Shown one piece after another: positions 55,274-64,000 of a DNA stretch of 64,000 bases. A program made the position numbers and the translations under genes. How positions within the stretch are numbered: position 1 is the stretch's first letter; every line of letters starts with the position of its first letter. This DNA comes from Oopsacas minuta. Lineage: Eukaryota > Porifera > Hexactinellida > Lyssacinosida > Leucopsacidae. The notes beneath the pieces were generated by a model, which saw nothing but the letters and a program-made list of their open reading frames with translations, had not been told where the DNA came from and did no database searches. Where the stretch lies: positions 154,878 through 218,877 of the forward strand of contig JAKMXF010000338.1 in the NCBI GenBank assembly GCA_024704765.1, in the 5' to 3' direction.

Positions 55274-55722
55274 TTGTAGAAATAGAAATAGAGATAGGTA
55301 GATGTGTATTCAAAAGAAATATAGTGAAGCTACTCATAAAACGTAATATTAGTAAAATGTGCTTGTGAAATAATAGCAAAAATTGCAAAAAAACAAATTT
55401 ATGAAGTACAAAAGGACTGTGTTGAACTTGAACTCAGATCCTCGAAAAGAGTTATTACTATTGTATTTAAATTTACATTCAGTTTTTCATCCAAAAATGA
55501 ATAGAAAATTAAAAATATACTGAATTATAATAATTGACAAAATTTCGCAAAAATTGAAAATGTGATCTAACTTCATCTTGTGATAAGTCAATTAAAACTA
55601 GTGATCATTTGTTTATACTGGATTTTTAGACCCTTTGGACACTTCAGTATATATTTATCCAAAAACATCACTTTTGAACGATCTCGAAAATTTTCGAAAA
55701 TTTTGAGGGGCGATCACCTTAA

Positions 55723-56174
55723 GAGGCACACAGCAAATATACTTTCTGTATTATTACTTATCTGATGCTCTTCTTTGGGCTGCTAAGAATCCTTCGAGAT
55801 TAAAGCTTCAGTGGCTTCGAAGTTATCATAGTTTTTCCTATTGCTTGTAGAAACTCTCATGGTGAATACAGTCAATCAATTAATCTTCTTTGAATAAACT
55901 TCTTTGTTCATCATTTTTATGTGTTTCGTTTTCTTAGCCTACTTATTTCTTTTCCTTATCGTAAACGCCCAATTTCATTATCCGTATCCAGTATTATTTA
56001 GCGTTTTCATGAAACTCAATACCGGGGATGGCCAGTATATAATAGACTTGAGTATGGAATTTATACCCATTTCCCCAAATTTCCACATTGTCTATTTCTG
56101 GTCAGGAATGTAACGGAAAAACGTAGTTATAGACAAAAATGTTTACCATGTCAAGGAACCAGACTAGCCTTAGG
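55723..56174. other. No gene recognised
   Basis: AT-rich spacer between two inverted Kolobok-like ends. A 69-codon hydrophobic frame at 55904 (MFIIFMCFVFLAYLFLFLI) has no support beyond composition. Confidence 0.45.
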
Positions 56175-56275
56175 GTGATTGCTCCTCAAATTTTAGGGAA
56201 ATTTTCGAAATAGTTCAAAAGTGAGGTTTTTGCATTAACATATACTGAAGTGTCCAAAGGGTGTAAAAATCGAGG
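56175..56275 (+). mobile_element. Solo Kolobok-like terminus
   Basis: GGTGATTGCTCCTCAAATTT and the following 90 bp (through CTGAAGTGTCCAAAGGGT) match the right end of the 51-kb element in opposite orientation. It is preceded by TTAG rather than TTAA. No partner end was found within the window, so it is a fragment. Confidence 0.7.
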
Positions 56276-56333
56276 TTAACCCAGCGGTAGCTATGTTGTT
56301 CCATTAGGAACCCCTGTCACGAAATTATGCCCA

Positions 56334-56669
56334 GACCCCATAGCCAACCGTAGTCTTCATATTGGGGTCTACAGAGACCCTATAGCCAACTATAATCTTC
56401 TAATTGGGGTCTACAGAGAACCCATAGCCAACAGTAATCTTCATATTGGGGTATACAGAGACCCCATAGCCTACTATAATTTTCTAATAGGGGTCTACAG
56501 AGATCCCATAGCCAACAGTAGTCTTCTAATTGGGGTATACAGAGACCCCATAGACAACTGTAATCTTCTCATTGTGGTCTACAGAGACCCCATAGACAAC
56601 TGTAATCTTCTCATTGTGGTCTACAGAGACCCCATAGCCAACTGTAGTCTTCTAATTGTGGTCCATAGG
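56334..56669 (+). repeat. 42-bp minisatellite, eight units, open in one frame
   Basis: Unit GACCCCATAGCCAAC...GGGTCTACAGA repeats every 42 bp from 56334. Units six and seven are identical; others differ at a few positions. Because 42 is divisible by three, one frame stays open and would encode a 14-residue repeat of the form DPIANxxLLIGVYR. The frame is open from about 56279 to a TGA near 56694 but has no ATG; other frames contain stops in the unit. It may be a simple minisatellite that happens to be open. Confidence 0.85.
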
Positions 56670-56699
56670 CGCACCCCTGAGACAATCTTTTGAGGTGGG

Positions 56700-57548
56700 A
56701 AGACCGATGTTCTTCTTATTACATTTTCTGCCTGATCATTTGGCTACAGAGAGATCTTCACATCAATTTTGGCTAATATGATCTTCTATGACTATTCTGA
56801 CCAAGCTTGAACAGCCAAGACCGAATGTTGCCCAAATGTAGACTTAGGTGTGGTCATGATGCACAATTATATACAAATCGGCCATACGCCGTGCATATTT
56901 GTGGCTCATTGTATAGTTGCTAATTGGCTTATTAAATTTCTTAAAGGTGCCAACAGCGGGGGCCTTCGGAATTGTCGCGGATCTCCCCCTCTCATCGGCG
57001 TAAGAAGAATTCGGAAACAATTAGGCATAAATATTCCTGGTACATTTTGTATTATTTGGTCCCGTATCGCCATACAACTTGAGATATAATAAAATATTGC
57101 GTTGTACCACTTTTGAAATGGATGTGCCGCACTTGAAAATAATGTAGTTATCAAAATGCCTCAGATATTGTTTGCTAGTGTGGGGAGCTAAGCCCTCCAA
57201 ATAGTGTTGCTAAACTGTGAATTGTTCAAAGCCGGACACACCAACTTGTATATTCCGAAATATCAGTATAAATTTCCCTTTTAAAGAAGTTATTTGTTGC
57301 CTCCTTTATGTCAAAAGGTACTGAATTTTGAGCCCATTATAACGAAGTCCGTTCATTACAACTCCAGTTGAACCTTTTACGAACTTGGCCTTAAGTTTCT
57401 AATAGTAATTAACAAACAATGTGCATTTAACGTAAATCTGAGAGTCATTTAATTATCTTGTTAACTATCAACCGCAAGTTGTAAGATTTGGTATTATCAA
57501 CCGTAGTTTTCAGGCCTATCAGATTGTATCATTAATTTGTCGTATATA
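56700..57548. other. No gene recognised
   Basis: About 850 bp with two antiparallel 80-codon frames over the same stretch (56850-57154), neither with a known motif. Nothing else seen. Confidence 0.45.
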
Positions 57549-59415
57549 TACAGTATGTCCCGAAAGTCTCTTCCTATAGTAATTTTAGATATAATAGACT
57601 AACAAAACTTGATTAATTGAATTCAAATATTCTGAACTCGATTTATTGAATATTCAAACAATTGTGAATACATTAGATCAAGTGATATAGGCTTATCAAC
57701 TACAGAGACTTCTTTAGCAGCATTTATTTGATCTCGAATATTCCTTCTCAAAATAATGTCCGAATCGTTACATTCCTCTCAGAATTTATTTCGTGCAACG
57801 GCTATTGGAATGTTAGAGGCCGGAGTTACGCAGAAACAGTTGTCCCAAGCCCTTGGAAGGACCACACAGACCATCAGCAATTGGTGGAAATGAAATAAAT
57901 TGGACCAGAGTCTCAGCGATAAACCGAGGTCAGGAAGGCCTTTATCGCTCACAAGGACAGCGAAAATAGTTATTTCCAAATCTGTTGGTAAGAGGCACCA
58001 ATCTACACGAAAATTGGCAAAGAGACTAAACGTTCGTGGACACCCGATTTCCAAATCAGCGGTGCATCGCTATTTGAGAGAAAATCTTGGTCTTAAGAGC
58101 TACAAACGGCCACATCAGCCAAAATTGGCCGATAAACAGAAAGATCATCGCCTAAATTTCTGTAAACAAAGGCTATTTTGGTCGGCTGAGCAATGGAGCA
58201 ATGTTATTTTCTCCGATGAAGCTCCGTTTTATCTATTTCAGCCTTCCAACCCACAAACCGATTGCGTCTGGAGTTCCGATGCCAAAAATGTCCCGCGGTC
58301 CTCACTATTAAGTTTTCTTCTCATCTTGTGGTTTGGGGGGCTATGTCGGCGCGTGCTGTATCAGAATTACACATTCTGCCACCCAAATTCACTGTAAATG
58401 CCAAGTACTATGTTGATGAGATACTAACTTGACCTTGTCAAGATTCGTTTGCTCGCAAAAGATATACTGGTACAATTCTACGGCGAAGACTTTGCCAAAA
58501 CATGTCCAATTCTGTTTTCCAACAGGATGGAGCTCCCGCTCATACATCAAAATTAAGTCAGCAGTGGTGCCAACTGAATCTTCCAAACTACTGGGCGAAA
58601 GAAGTGTGGCCAGGCAACTCTCCTGATTTATCTCCAATTAAGAACTTGTGGGCGTATGTGAAAAATGAACTTTCTGAGCTACCACACAGTGGCACACCCC
58701 CTGGAAATTGGTCAAAATTTCAATCCGATATTTAGTTACCATTTAAAGTTCATTGGAAAGAGAAATATCCAATTACTTGAAATGTCTAAAATTGTTATGA
58801 TCCAACATATAGTTTAGGAACAACTGGAATGTATATAAGCATTACAATTTCTTGCTCAGAAATTATTCTTGAAAACCACAGATATTCATTTATATCAATG
58901 AACTTAAATTCCAGCATCTAAGCAACTAATACATTCCAAAGCCTTCATTCCATTGCATTTTCGACTACTCTCTTATTATAGTGATTATATAAGCGGAGTT
59001 CAAATAATAAATCCTTAAAATAGCTCAAATATTTTGATAAATTTTTCTGTTGGATTTCTGTCGTCACTCAACTTCGAAGTCTCATAACTTCATCTGTCGC
59101 GTTCTGTCAAGTTGTCTCATGAGTTTTATAAGACAGCATTTTTAATTCTCTATAAAATACAACAATTTCCAGGTTCCCGAAAATTCGCGCAAATATAGTT
59201 TCAATCACATGAACTTTTGAATTTATCTAATATTTTGAATAATTCTCTTTTCAAAATTTATATAAATATTATGGTTGCTTAGCGATATAATCAAAGCGTG
59301 AAGTAATTTACATTTTTATGCTTGTGTTTACAAAATTCAGCTTGTAATTAATATAAATAAATGTTACCATCACGTATTTTTACAAAGATTCCATTAAAAA
59401 ATCAACACTCTTCTA

Positions 59416-60720
59416 CAGGGTTGGGCATAAGTTCTGCCACATTTTTAAATAACTATATTTTCCGATTGATATATTGTATTATGTTGAAATTCGGTATGTA
59501 CTACTAAATATAGTATATAGATTCGCAGATACGTTAATTATTCGATGTATCCTCCTTTTCTTTCAATTACAGCCTTTAGTCTCTTAGGGAAGGCCTCTAC
59601 AGCGGCACGGAGTATTTCTTGGGGTATTCTCTCCCATTCTCGACACAAAGACTTTTTCAGAGAGTCTATATTAGTGTGAGACTTCAAACATGCCCTCGTT
59701 TCCAAAATGGACCAGATAGAATAATCCATTGGATTTAAATCGGGGCTGTATGGTGGCCATTCTTCCTTTTGGATAAAATCTGGATTATTGCTTCGAAGCC
59801 AGGCCTGAGTGGCATTCGATGTGTGGGCTGGAGCACCATCTTGTTGGAACACGAAAGGTTTCCCAGAAAACATAGTTTTAGAGAGATCTTGTATTACAGG
59901 TTCTAAAATAAGCTCACGGTAGGTTCGGGTGTCGATTTTTACGCCAGCAGGCACGAATATGAGTGGTGTCCGGCCAATTGATGATATTCTCGCCCAAACC
60001 ATGACTGAATGTGGCTTTTGTATACGGCTGACATATCGAAGTTCTTCTGGGATAGAAGAAATTGAGGATGAGATAATGCGATCATTTTGAGGGTTCGTTG
60101 CTTCCTCAATGGTGAATAATTTCTCATCTGAGAACAGGAATGAATTGAGACCATGGATCGCGTGCCTCTTAAGAAGTCCCTTGCTTCTCGATGCTCTTTT
60201 TGCCTTCACTAGGGTCATGGACTCTCTTTCTCTTGAAAGAGCGCATATGCAAGTCATTTTTAACAACTCGTCCGATTGATCTACGTGAAACTCTTAGTTC
60301 TTTGGCCATTTTGCTCATTGACCGGCGGGGATTTCGGCGAATTCGTTGACGTACTACTTTTTTAAGCCTTTGTGTCGTTACAGACCGTGGACGGCCAGAT
60401 CTTGGTTTATCAGTAATCCCGCCAGTCACTTCATATCGCTCAATAGTTCGAGTAATGAACTTCCTTCTGCTATTAGGGAATTTCAGAAGATTGAAGATTT
60501 CTGAAGGATTATTTCCTGCTTGAAATAATTCAATGATTTTCGACCTCTCTTGCTCCATGACCAATTATCGCTTCAAAAGGCTAAGATAATATAAAATTTC
60601 AGGGAAAGAGTGAAAAATATATATTATAACAAAGTTTGAGCTAAATGACAGATACAAATAACTAATGGAATAATTTTTGGCTGGATTATAATATTGTGGC
60701 AGAACTTATGCCCAACCCTG
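59416..60720 (-). mobile_element. Tc1-like element, DD37D type (TIR CAGGGTTGGGCATAAG), innermost of the nest
   Basis: 1,305-bp element with inverted CAGGGTTGGGCATAAGTTCT ends and duplicated TA (59414-59415, 60721-60722), inserted in the 5' leader of Transib copy B. Copy A has the same flanking sequence with one TA and no insert. Confidence 0.95.
59538..60558 (-). pseudogene. DD37D transposase, one frameshift
   Basis: Minus strand, ATG at 60558 (MEQERSKIIELFQAGNNPSE). First HTH (RRKFITRTIERYEVTG), hinge (KPRSGRPRSV) and second HTH (RSMSKMAKELRVSRRSIGRV) are clean. A single shift near 60215 separates this from the catalytic part (60266-59538): SFLFSDEKLFTIEEA, SVMVWARISSIG, FVFQQDGAPAHTSN and YSPDLNPMDYSIWSILE. 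All three Asp residues are present with 37 residues between the last two, and the protein ends KGGYIE with TAA. This is the least damaged DD37D copy here, fitting its place as the most recent insertion in the nest. Confidence 0.92.
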
Positions 60721-60873
60721 TACTGTGAAAAAACGTTTCGTCAAAAGTTCCTTAATTCTTAGATTTCAGAATGTATTTTATAAGCTTATAAAACAAACAT
60801 GCATATATATATAATCTTACTTTTGCCCTGTGTTTACAATTTGTTAATAAATAATATATTAATTATCTAGAAA

Positions 60874-62980
60874 ATGAACAAGCTTCAAGCTTTTCAGTTT
60901 TATTGTGAGCATAAATTACTTAGCACCCGTTCAATCGCAGACCAATTTATTTCAACTCATGGTTTTGATCGAGATCAGCGAAATTTCTTTTGTCTGAAGT
61001 TCAATGATATTCAAAAAGAGAGAGCCTCCTTTCATAAATATTCGGACCTTGATACTTGGAATTCCATGTGCTTCTGTCCTCTACCATAGAAACCTAGGTT
61101 AAGTGCCTCTTCTTCATTAACCATTAACTTTGAAGGAGACTTTAATCTTTCAAAAAAGAAATCGCTCGCTGACTTAACGACCAAATGTTTGAGAAATCGG
61201 CTCTCTTCTCTTAAGTCTCACCTCGAATCAGTCGCTGAAAACGAGCATGTAACGCCAAAGACTCTTGCAACTTATCTCTTATTACTTTGTTGCAATGAGG
61301 AGTAGGACATGAATAGTGCCAATGTTTGTAAAGAGATACTCGAGAAGGGAAACTCATCTCCTATCTACCCACAATTATCACTTGATAAATCTGCCTTTCT
61401 TTTCGATTCGCTTGAGATCGGTAAAACAAAGTATTTAGAACTTCGGCGTACGTTACTATCTGAAGATCTCAAGTTACCAGGCTACAATAGTGTAGCTAAA
61501 CATCGGGCTCAAATTATTTTGCTGGATGAGGTGCGTATAATTCATAGAGAATTTCCATGTGGAGTAGGTATTACTTACACCAGACTACTCACGCATATAG
61601 TTGAACGAATTATATCTAACTTAAGTCCTGATAACCTTGTCTATCCGCTGAAAGTTCGAGTATCCGATGGCTTAGATGGATCTGGGTGTCATCGAGTTTA
61701 CCAGCAAGCTATATCTAACCCTGACCTCTCGACTAAAACCTTCATTTTATTTGGTTTCAAAGTTAACTCAATCATAAATGCAAATGATCGTATCCTATGG
61801 AAACCTCATCATCCGAATTCGCCATTTTGCACTCGACCAGTTGCCCTCTTAGCCCTACCAGAAAATGAAGAGAGTGTCAAGTTTTTGATGGACTCATTAA
61901 TAAATAACGAAACTTCAACTATCGAAGAGAGTGGTTTGTGTTTACACAACGGAAATGCAGAGGTCAAGATCATTAGATCTCATTTCGATACAAAGATGGC
62001 AAAAATCTTAAGCGGTGCTGGTGGTGCTAATTGTCAAATATGTACTGCAACGTTCCAACAGATACACGATATTAGCATAGTTCAAAATGGCTTTCCCATA
62101 AATAGGACTATCCGTGATGCACGTGATGTATTTGATGAGGTTGATGAGGAAGTATTTTTGTCTTTACCAACAAATCAAAGATTCAATTTAACACACAAAC
62201 CGATCTCAGAAAAAGACATCATCTCAGCTTCTCCTCTACATGCATATTTGAGAACATTTAGTTGGTTCCTATTATTGATTTGCCATTTACAGTGTGGTGC
62301 TATCCAAAAATGGTCACCAACTTCGCCAATAATCTTGGGGCCAAGAAATTTACTACTAGCCTTATTGAAGAAAAACTTAGTATATCAATTGACACACCAT
62401 CAGTCCAAGGAGGAACCACCACAACCGGAAATGTTGTTCGGAGATGCTTCACACGTAGCGATGATACTGTGCAAGATTTTCTCTATTGGGTGTTGACTGT
62501 TGTTCCTCAAGAGACACATCAAGTTGTCACTACAATCTTTAATAATTTGAGTGCTATCCTGAGATTGTATAATAGCAACAGGAAAGTGGATACTGAAGGC
62601 CTTGATAATGTATGCCGAGAGACTTACGAATCCATTTTAACCAATTTTCATGGGGACATGTAACCCCAACTTTACATAAACTTCTAGCCCATGCACCACA
62701 AATAATTGCAGATCATAACGATTGGTTTGGCTTAGAAGCTTTGTCTGAAGAAGGCCTTGAATCTTGCAATAAATTGGTCAGGCGATACCGTGAGAGACTC
62801 TCAAGAAAATTTAGCTTTGAAGACAACGTTAAAGATGTGTTCGTCAGGCTTATCTCTCAAAGTGATCCAATATTAGCATCATCTCTTAATATTACCAAAA
62901 ACGATTCGGAGCCAGATCTATCTGAGTTAAAGAGCTGTCAAGATATTTTGGTGAATTCTCTAATTACAAATACGTTATAG
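60874..62980 (+). pseudogene. Transib (RAG1-like) transposase, copy B, four lesions
   Basis: Same gene as copy A. ATG at 60874 starts MNKLQAFQFYCEHKLLSTRS. TAG at 61087 replaces a Lys codon; beyond it the frame runs continuously through RLSASSSLTINFEGDFNLSK into the core, where copy A needs one more base. TAG near 61303 replaces Gln (CCNEEQ in A). The core to about 62330 holds VSDGLDGSGCHRVYQ (first Asp), HFDTKMAKILSGAGG (second Asp) and NCQIC. One-base losses near 62330 and 62645 shift the frame. The last part has LHKLLAH and LSEEGLESCNKLVRRYR with the Glu. Catalytic residues and zinc pairs are all retained. Protein-level difference from A is about 3% where comparable. Confidence 0.92.
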
Positions 62981-63689
62981 TTTGTAGTTCAATGAACGGT
63001 AGGTCATTTTAACAAGAAATTTCGTTTCATAAGTTGATAAAAATGTACACTAAATAGTGTTAATAATGTCAAAGCATAAAACATTCACTTTCTGAACATA
63101 TAGCTCACAAATTGGCTTAACTAAAATCGACAAAAAAATCAAAATATTTTTGAATGTGACAATGACGTCATTACTTTCACACTCAAAGACTTAGAAAAAT
63201 CTAGTTACGTCAATCGATTCCTTGGGTACGATTCCCCATATGTCAATCATATAGTTTAATACGTTATCTAGTACCCTAATACCTACTTCCAGGTTTTAGC
63301 CATTTCGTGCCACTGTGTACCAGCTGCTTCAAATTTAGACCTGCTGAAAAATCAACTCACAAATGTGTGGGCTGACATCAGCCCTGACCTACTCAAGAGG
63401 TTGATTGATGGAATGCCAGCTAGGATGAGAAAGTGCGTAGATTTGATTGGCGATAATATTGGAAAATAATGAAACCTATATTCCATTTCGTATGGGTGCT
63501 ATGAATAATTTTCTGATAGGAAAATACTTTCGGGACATACTGTATATAGGTTTGACTACCTTTATGTAAGAGCTTTGCGATTGTTATCAACAATATCATT
63601 AAAGTATATTACCTTTCTATTACATTGGTAGCTAACAGTTAAACAGATCCCTGGGAAGTCACCAGAAACTTGACAAGTTTATGTGCCCA

Positions 63690-63990
63690 AACACTTTGAA
63701 GAGGGCGATATTCGAGAGTATGGTTATGTTTGAGATTTGGGCATAAGCAAATGGAAGGGATCGTAACGAGTGGGCGCATCGGCTTCCGACCCTGTTGACA
63801 CGAGAAGCGTTTGCAGTTTTTATGGACTTGGAAGAAGGCGAAACGAAAAGTTATGTAATATCAAAGCAAAATTGATCGAGTCATTTGGGCCCAGTGGAGG
63901 CCAATTCGGTGCTATGCAGAATTATTGGAAGAGACGACTTAGACTTGGTGGATCACTGCATATGTACACATACAGCTCAGGGCCGTAACT
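63690..63990 (+). pseudogene. LTR-retrotransposon gag-like fragment
   Basis: Reading across two frames gives HFEEGDIREYG, then ANGRDRNEWAHRLPTLLTRE, AFAVFMDLEEGETKSY and NIKAKLIESFGP, the sequence style of the central gag region of Ty3-like retrotransposons (the RLPTLLTGEA block followed by the F-P segment). A stop and at least two shifts occur within 300 bp, and the window ends before any protease or reverse transcriptase could be seen. Confidence 0.5.
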
Positions 63991-64000
63991 AGGGGGCGCT

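Larger units (their letters stand above)
51048..55718 (-). mobile_element. Kolobok-like element, apparently intact
   Basis: 4,671-bp element. Ends GGAGATCGCCCCTCAAAA (51048 onward) and the complement GGTGATCGCCCCTCAAAA (ending 55718) are inverted with one mismatch in 18. They are flanked by TTAA on both sides (51044-51047, 55719-55722). TTAA duplication is shared by Kolobok and piggyBac; the encoded transposase is not piggyBac. It carries a long minus-strand transposase gene and a second, shorter coding region downstream. A further degraded end of the same type lies at 56175. Confidence 0.88.
58685..63317 (+). mobile_element. Transib element, copy B (complete, with nested Tc1)
   Basis: 4,633 bp. 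Ends are the inverted 11-mer CACAGTGGCAC (start 58685; complement ends 63317), flanked by TACCA on both sides (58680-58684, 63318-63322). Without the nested Tc1 (59416-60720 plus one TA) it is about 3.33 kb, the same size as copy A. The two copies agree over their whole length, including about 880 bp of 5' leader and the 3' tail after the stop codon. Confidence 0.95.
57756..63470 (+). pseudogene. DD37E transposase, interrupted by Transib
   Basis: ATG at 57756 starts MSESLHSSQNLFRATAIGML with an HTH (VTQKQLSQALGRTTQTISNW), then an in-frame TGA at 57894 before NKLDQSLSDKPRSGRPL. The second HTH and hinge lead to VIFSDEAPFYLFQ (first Asp). A frame change near 58310 gives FSSHLVVWGAMSARAV, a TGA near 58432, then SVFQQDGAPAHTSK (second Asp). 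The third position, 37 residues on, is Lys (SPDLSPIKNLW) where the family has Glu. The frame is broken at ELSEL by the Transib insertion and resumes after the TACCA repeat at 63318 as AASNLDLLKNQLTNVWADIS, RLIDGMPARMRKCVDLIGDN, IGK and a stop at 63470. Already defective, or decayed since. Confidence 0.9.
57551..63542 (+). mobile_element. Tc1-related element, DD37E type, split by Transib copy B
   Basis: Inverted ends CAGTATGTCCCGAAAGT at 57551 and 63542 with TA outside (57549-57550, 63543-63544). Transib copy B (58685-63317) with its TACCA duplication interrupts the transposase gene. Taking out the insertion leaves a Tc1-sized element of about 1.35 kb. It is the outermost layer of a three-level nest. 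Confidence 0.93.

Overview
The window looks like intergenic or heterochromatic DNA of an animal, most likely an arthropod. It is strongly AT-rich, shows no operon structure, and is packed with eukaryotic class II transposons: Tc1/mariner, piggyBac, hAT, pogo/Tigger, Transib, Kolobok-like, Ginger-like and Harbinger-like. The mix of Tc1-related DD37D and DD37E elements with Transib would fit a crustacean such as a caligid copepod, but that species guess is inference and no host gene proves it. I found no convincing single-copy host gene. A few open frames (15991-16702, 22780-23170, 34930-35226) remain unidentified. One ambiguous base (n) lies at 1597.

Layout. 0-5 kb: mariner and piggyBac scraps, pieces of Transib elements, and a fold-back repeat (2486-4690) split by a Tc1-like element (3324-4616). 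5-7.2 kb: a decayed piggyBac gene. 7.2-10.5 kb: a full Transib element, copy A, bounded by CACAGTG heptamers and a CCCCC duplication. 11.5-15 kb: two hAT remnants. 16-20 kb: an unidentified frame and two Tc1-like elements. 20-22 kb: a diverged Transib-family relic. 23.6-25.7 kb: a dispersed repeat with a tRNA-like head, interrupted by a mariner. 26.7-33 kb: mariner pieces, a Ginger/KRBA2-type integrase gene preceded by a 2A-like peptide, and a Tigger gene. 33.4-38.2 kb: a FAR1-like N-terminus, a hAT-type MITE, a 361-bp tandem duplication, and a Myb/SANT gene with a Harbinger-like end. 38.4-48.8 kb: a repeat-associated zinc-binding-type ORF, a large inverted repeat, hAT debris, an intact Tc1 element (42269-43607), a broken Tc1 and a second Tigger. 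48.8-51 kb: an OTU-like fragment and the second fold-back copy. 51-55.7 kb: an apparently intact Kolobok-like element with an 853-codon transposase and TTAA flanks. 56.3-56.7 kb: a 42-bp minisatellite. 57.5-63.5 kb: a three-level nest, Tc1 DD37D inside Transib copy B inside Tc1 DD37E. 63.7-64 kb: a gag-like scrap.

How it works together. The elements do not form a pathway; their nesting records insertion order. At three loci a second repeat copy in the window preserves the empty or unsplit state: fold-back copy 2, Transib copy A, and the repeat at 38.9-39.7 kb. Insertion into TA can therefore be read directly. The most notable systems are the pair of Transib/RAG1-like elements with recombination-signal-like heptamers, the Kolobok-like element whose transposase ends in a PHD finger, and the 2A-like sequence in front of a Ginger-type integrase.
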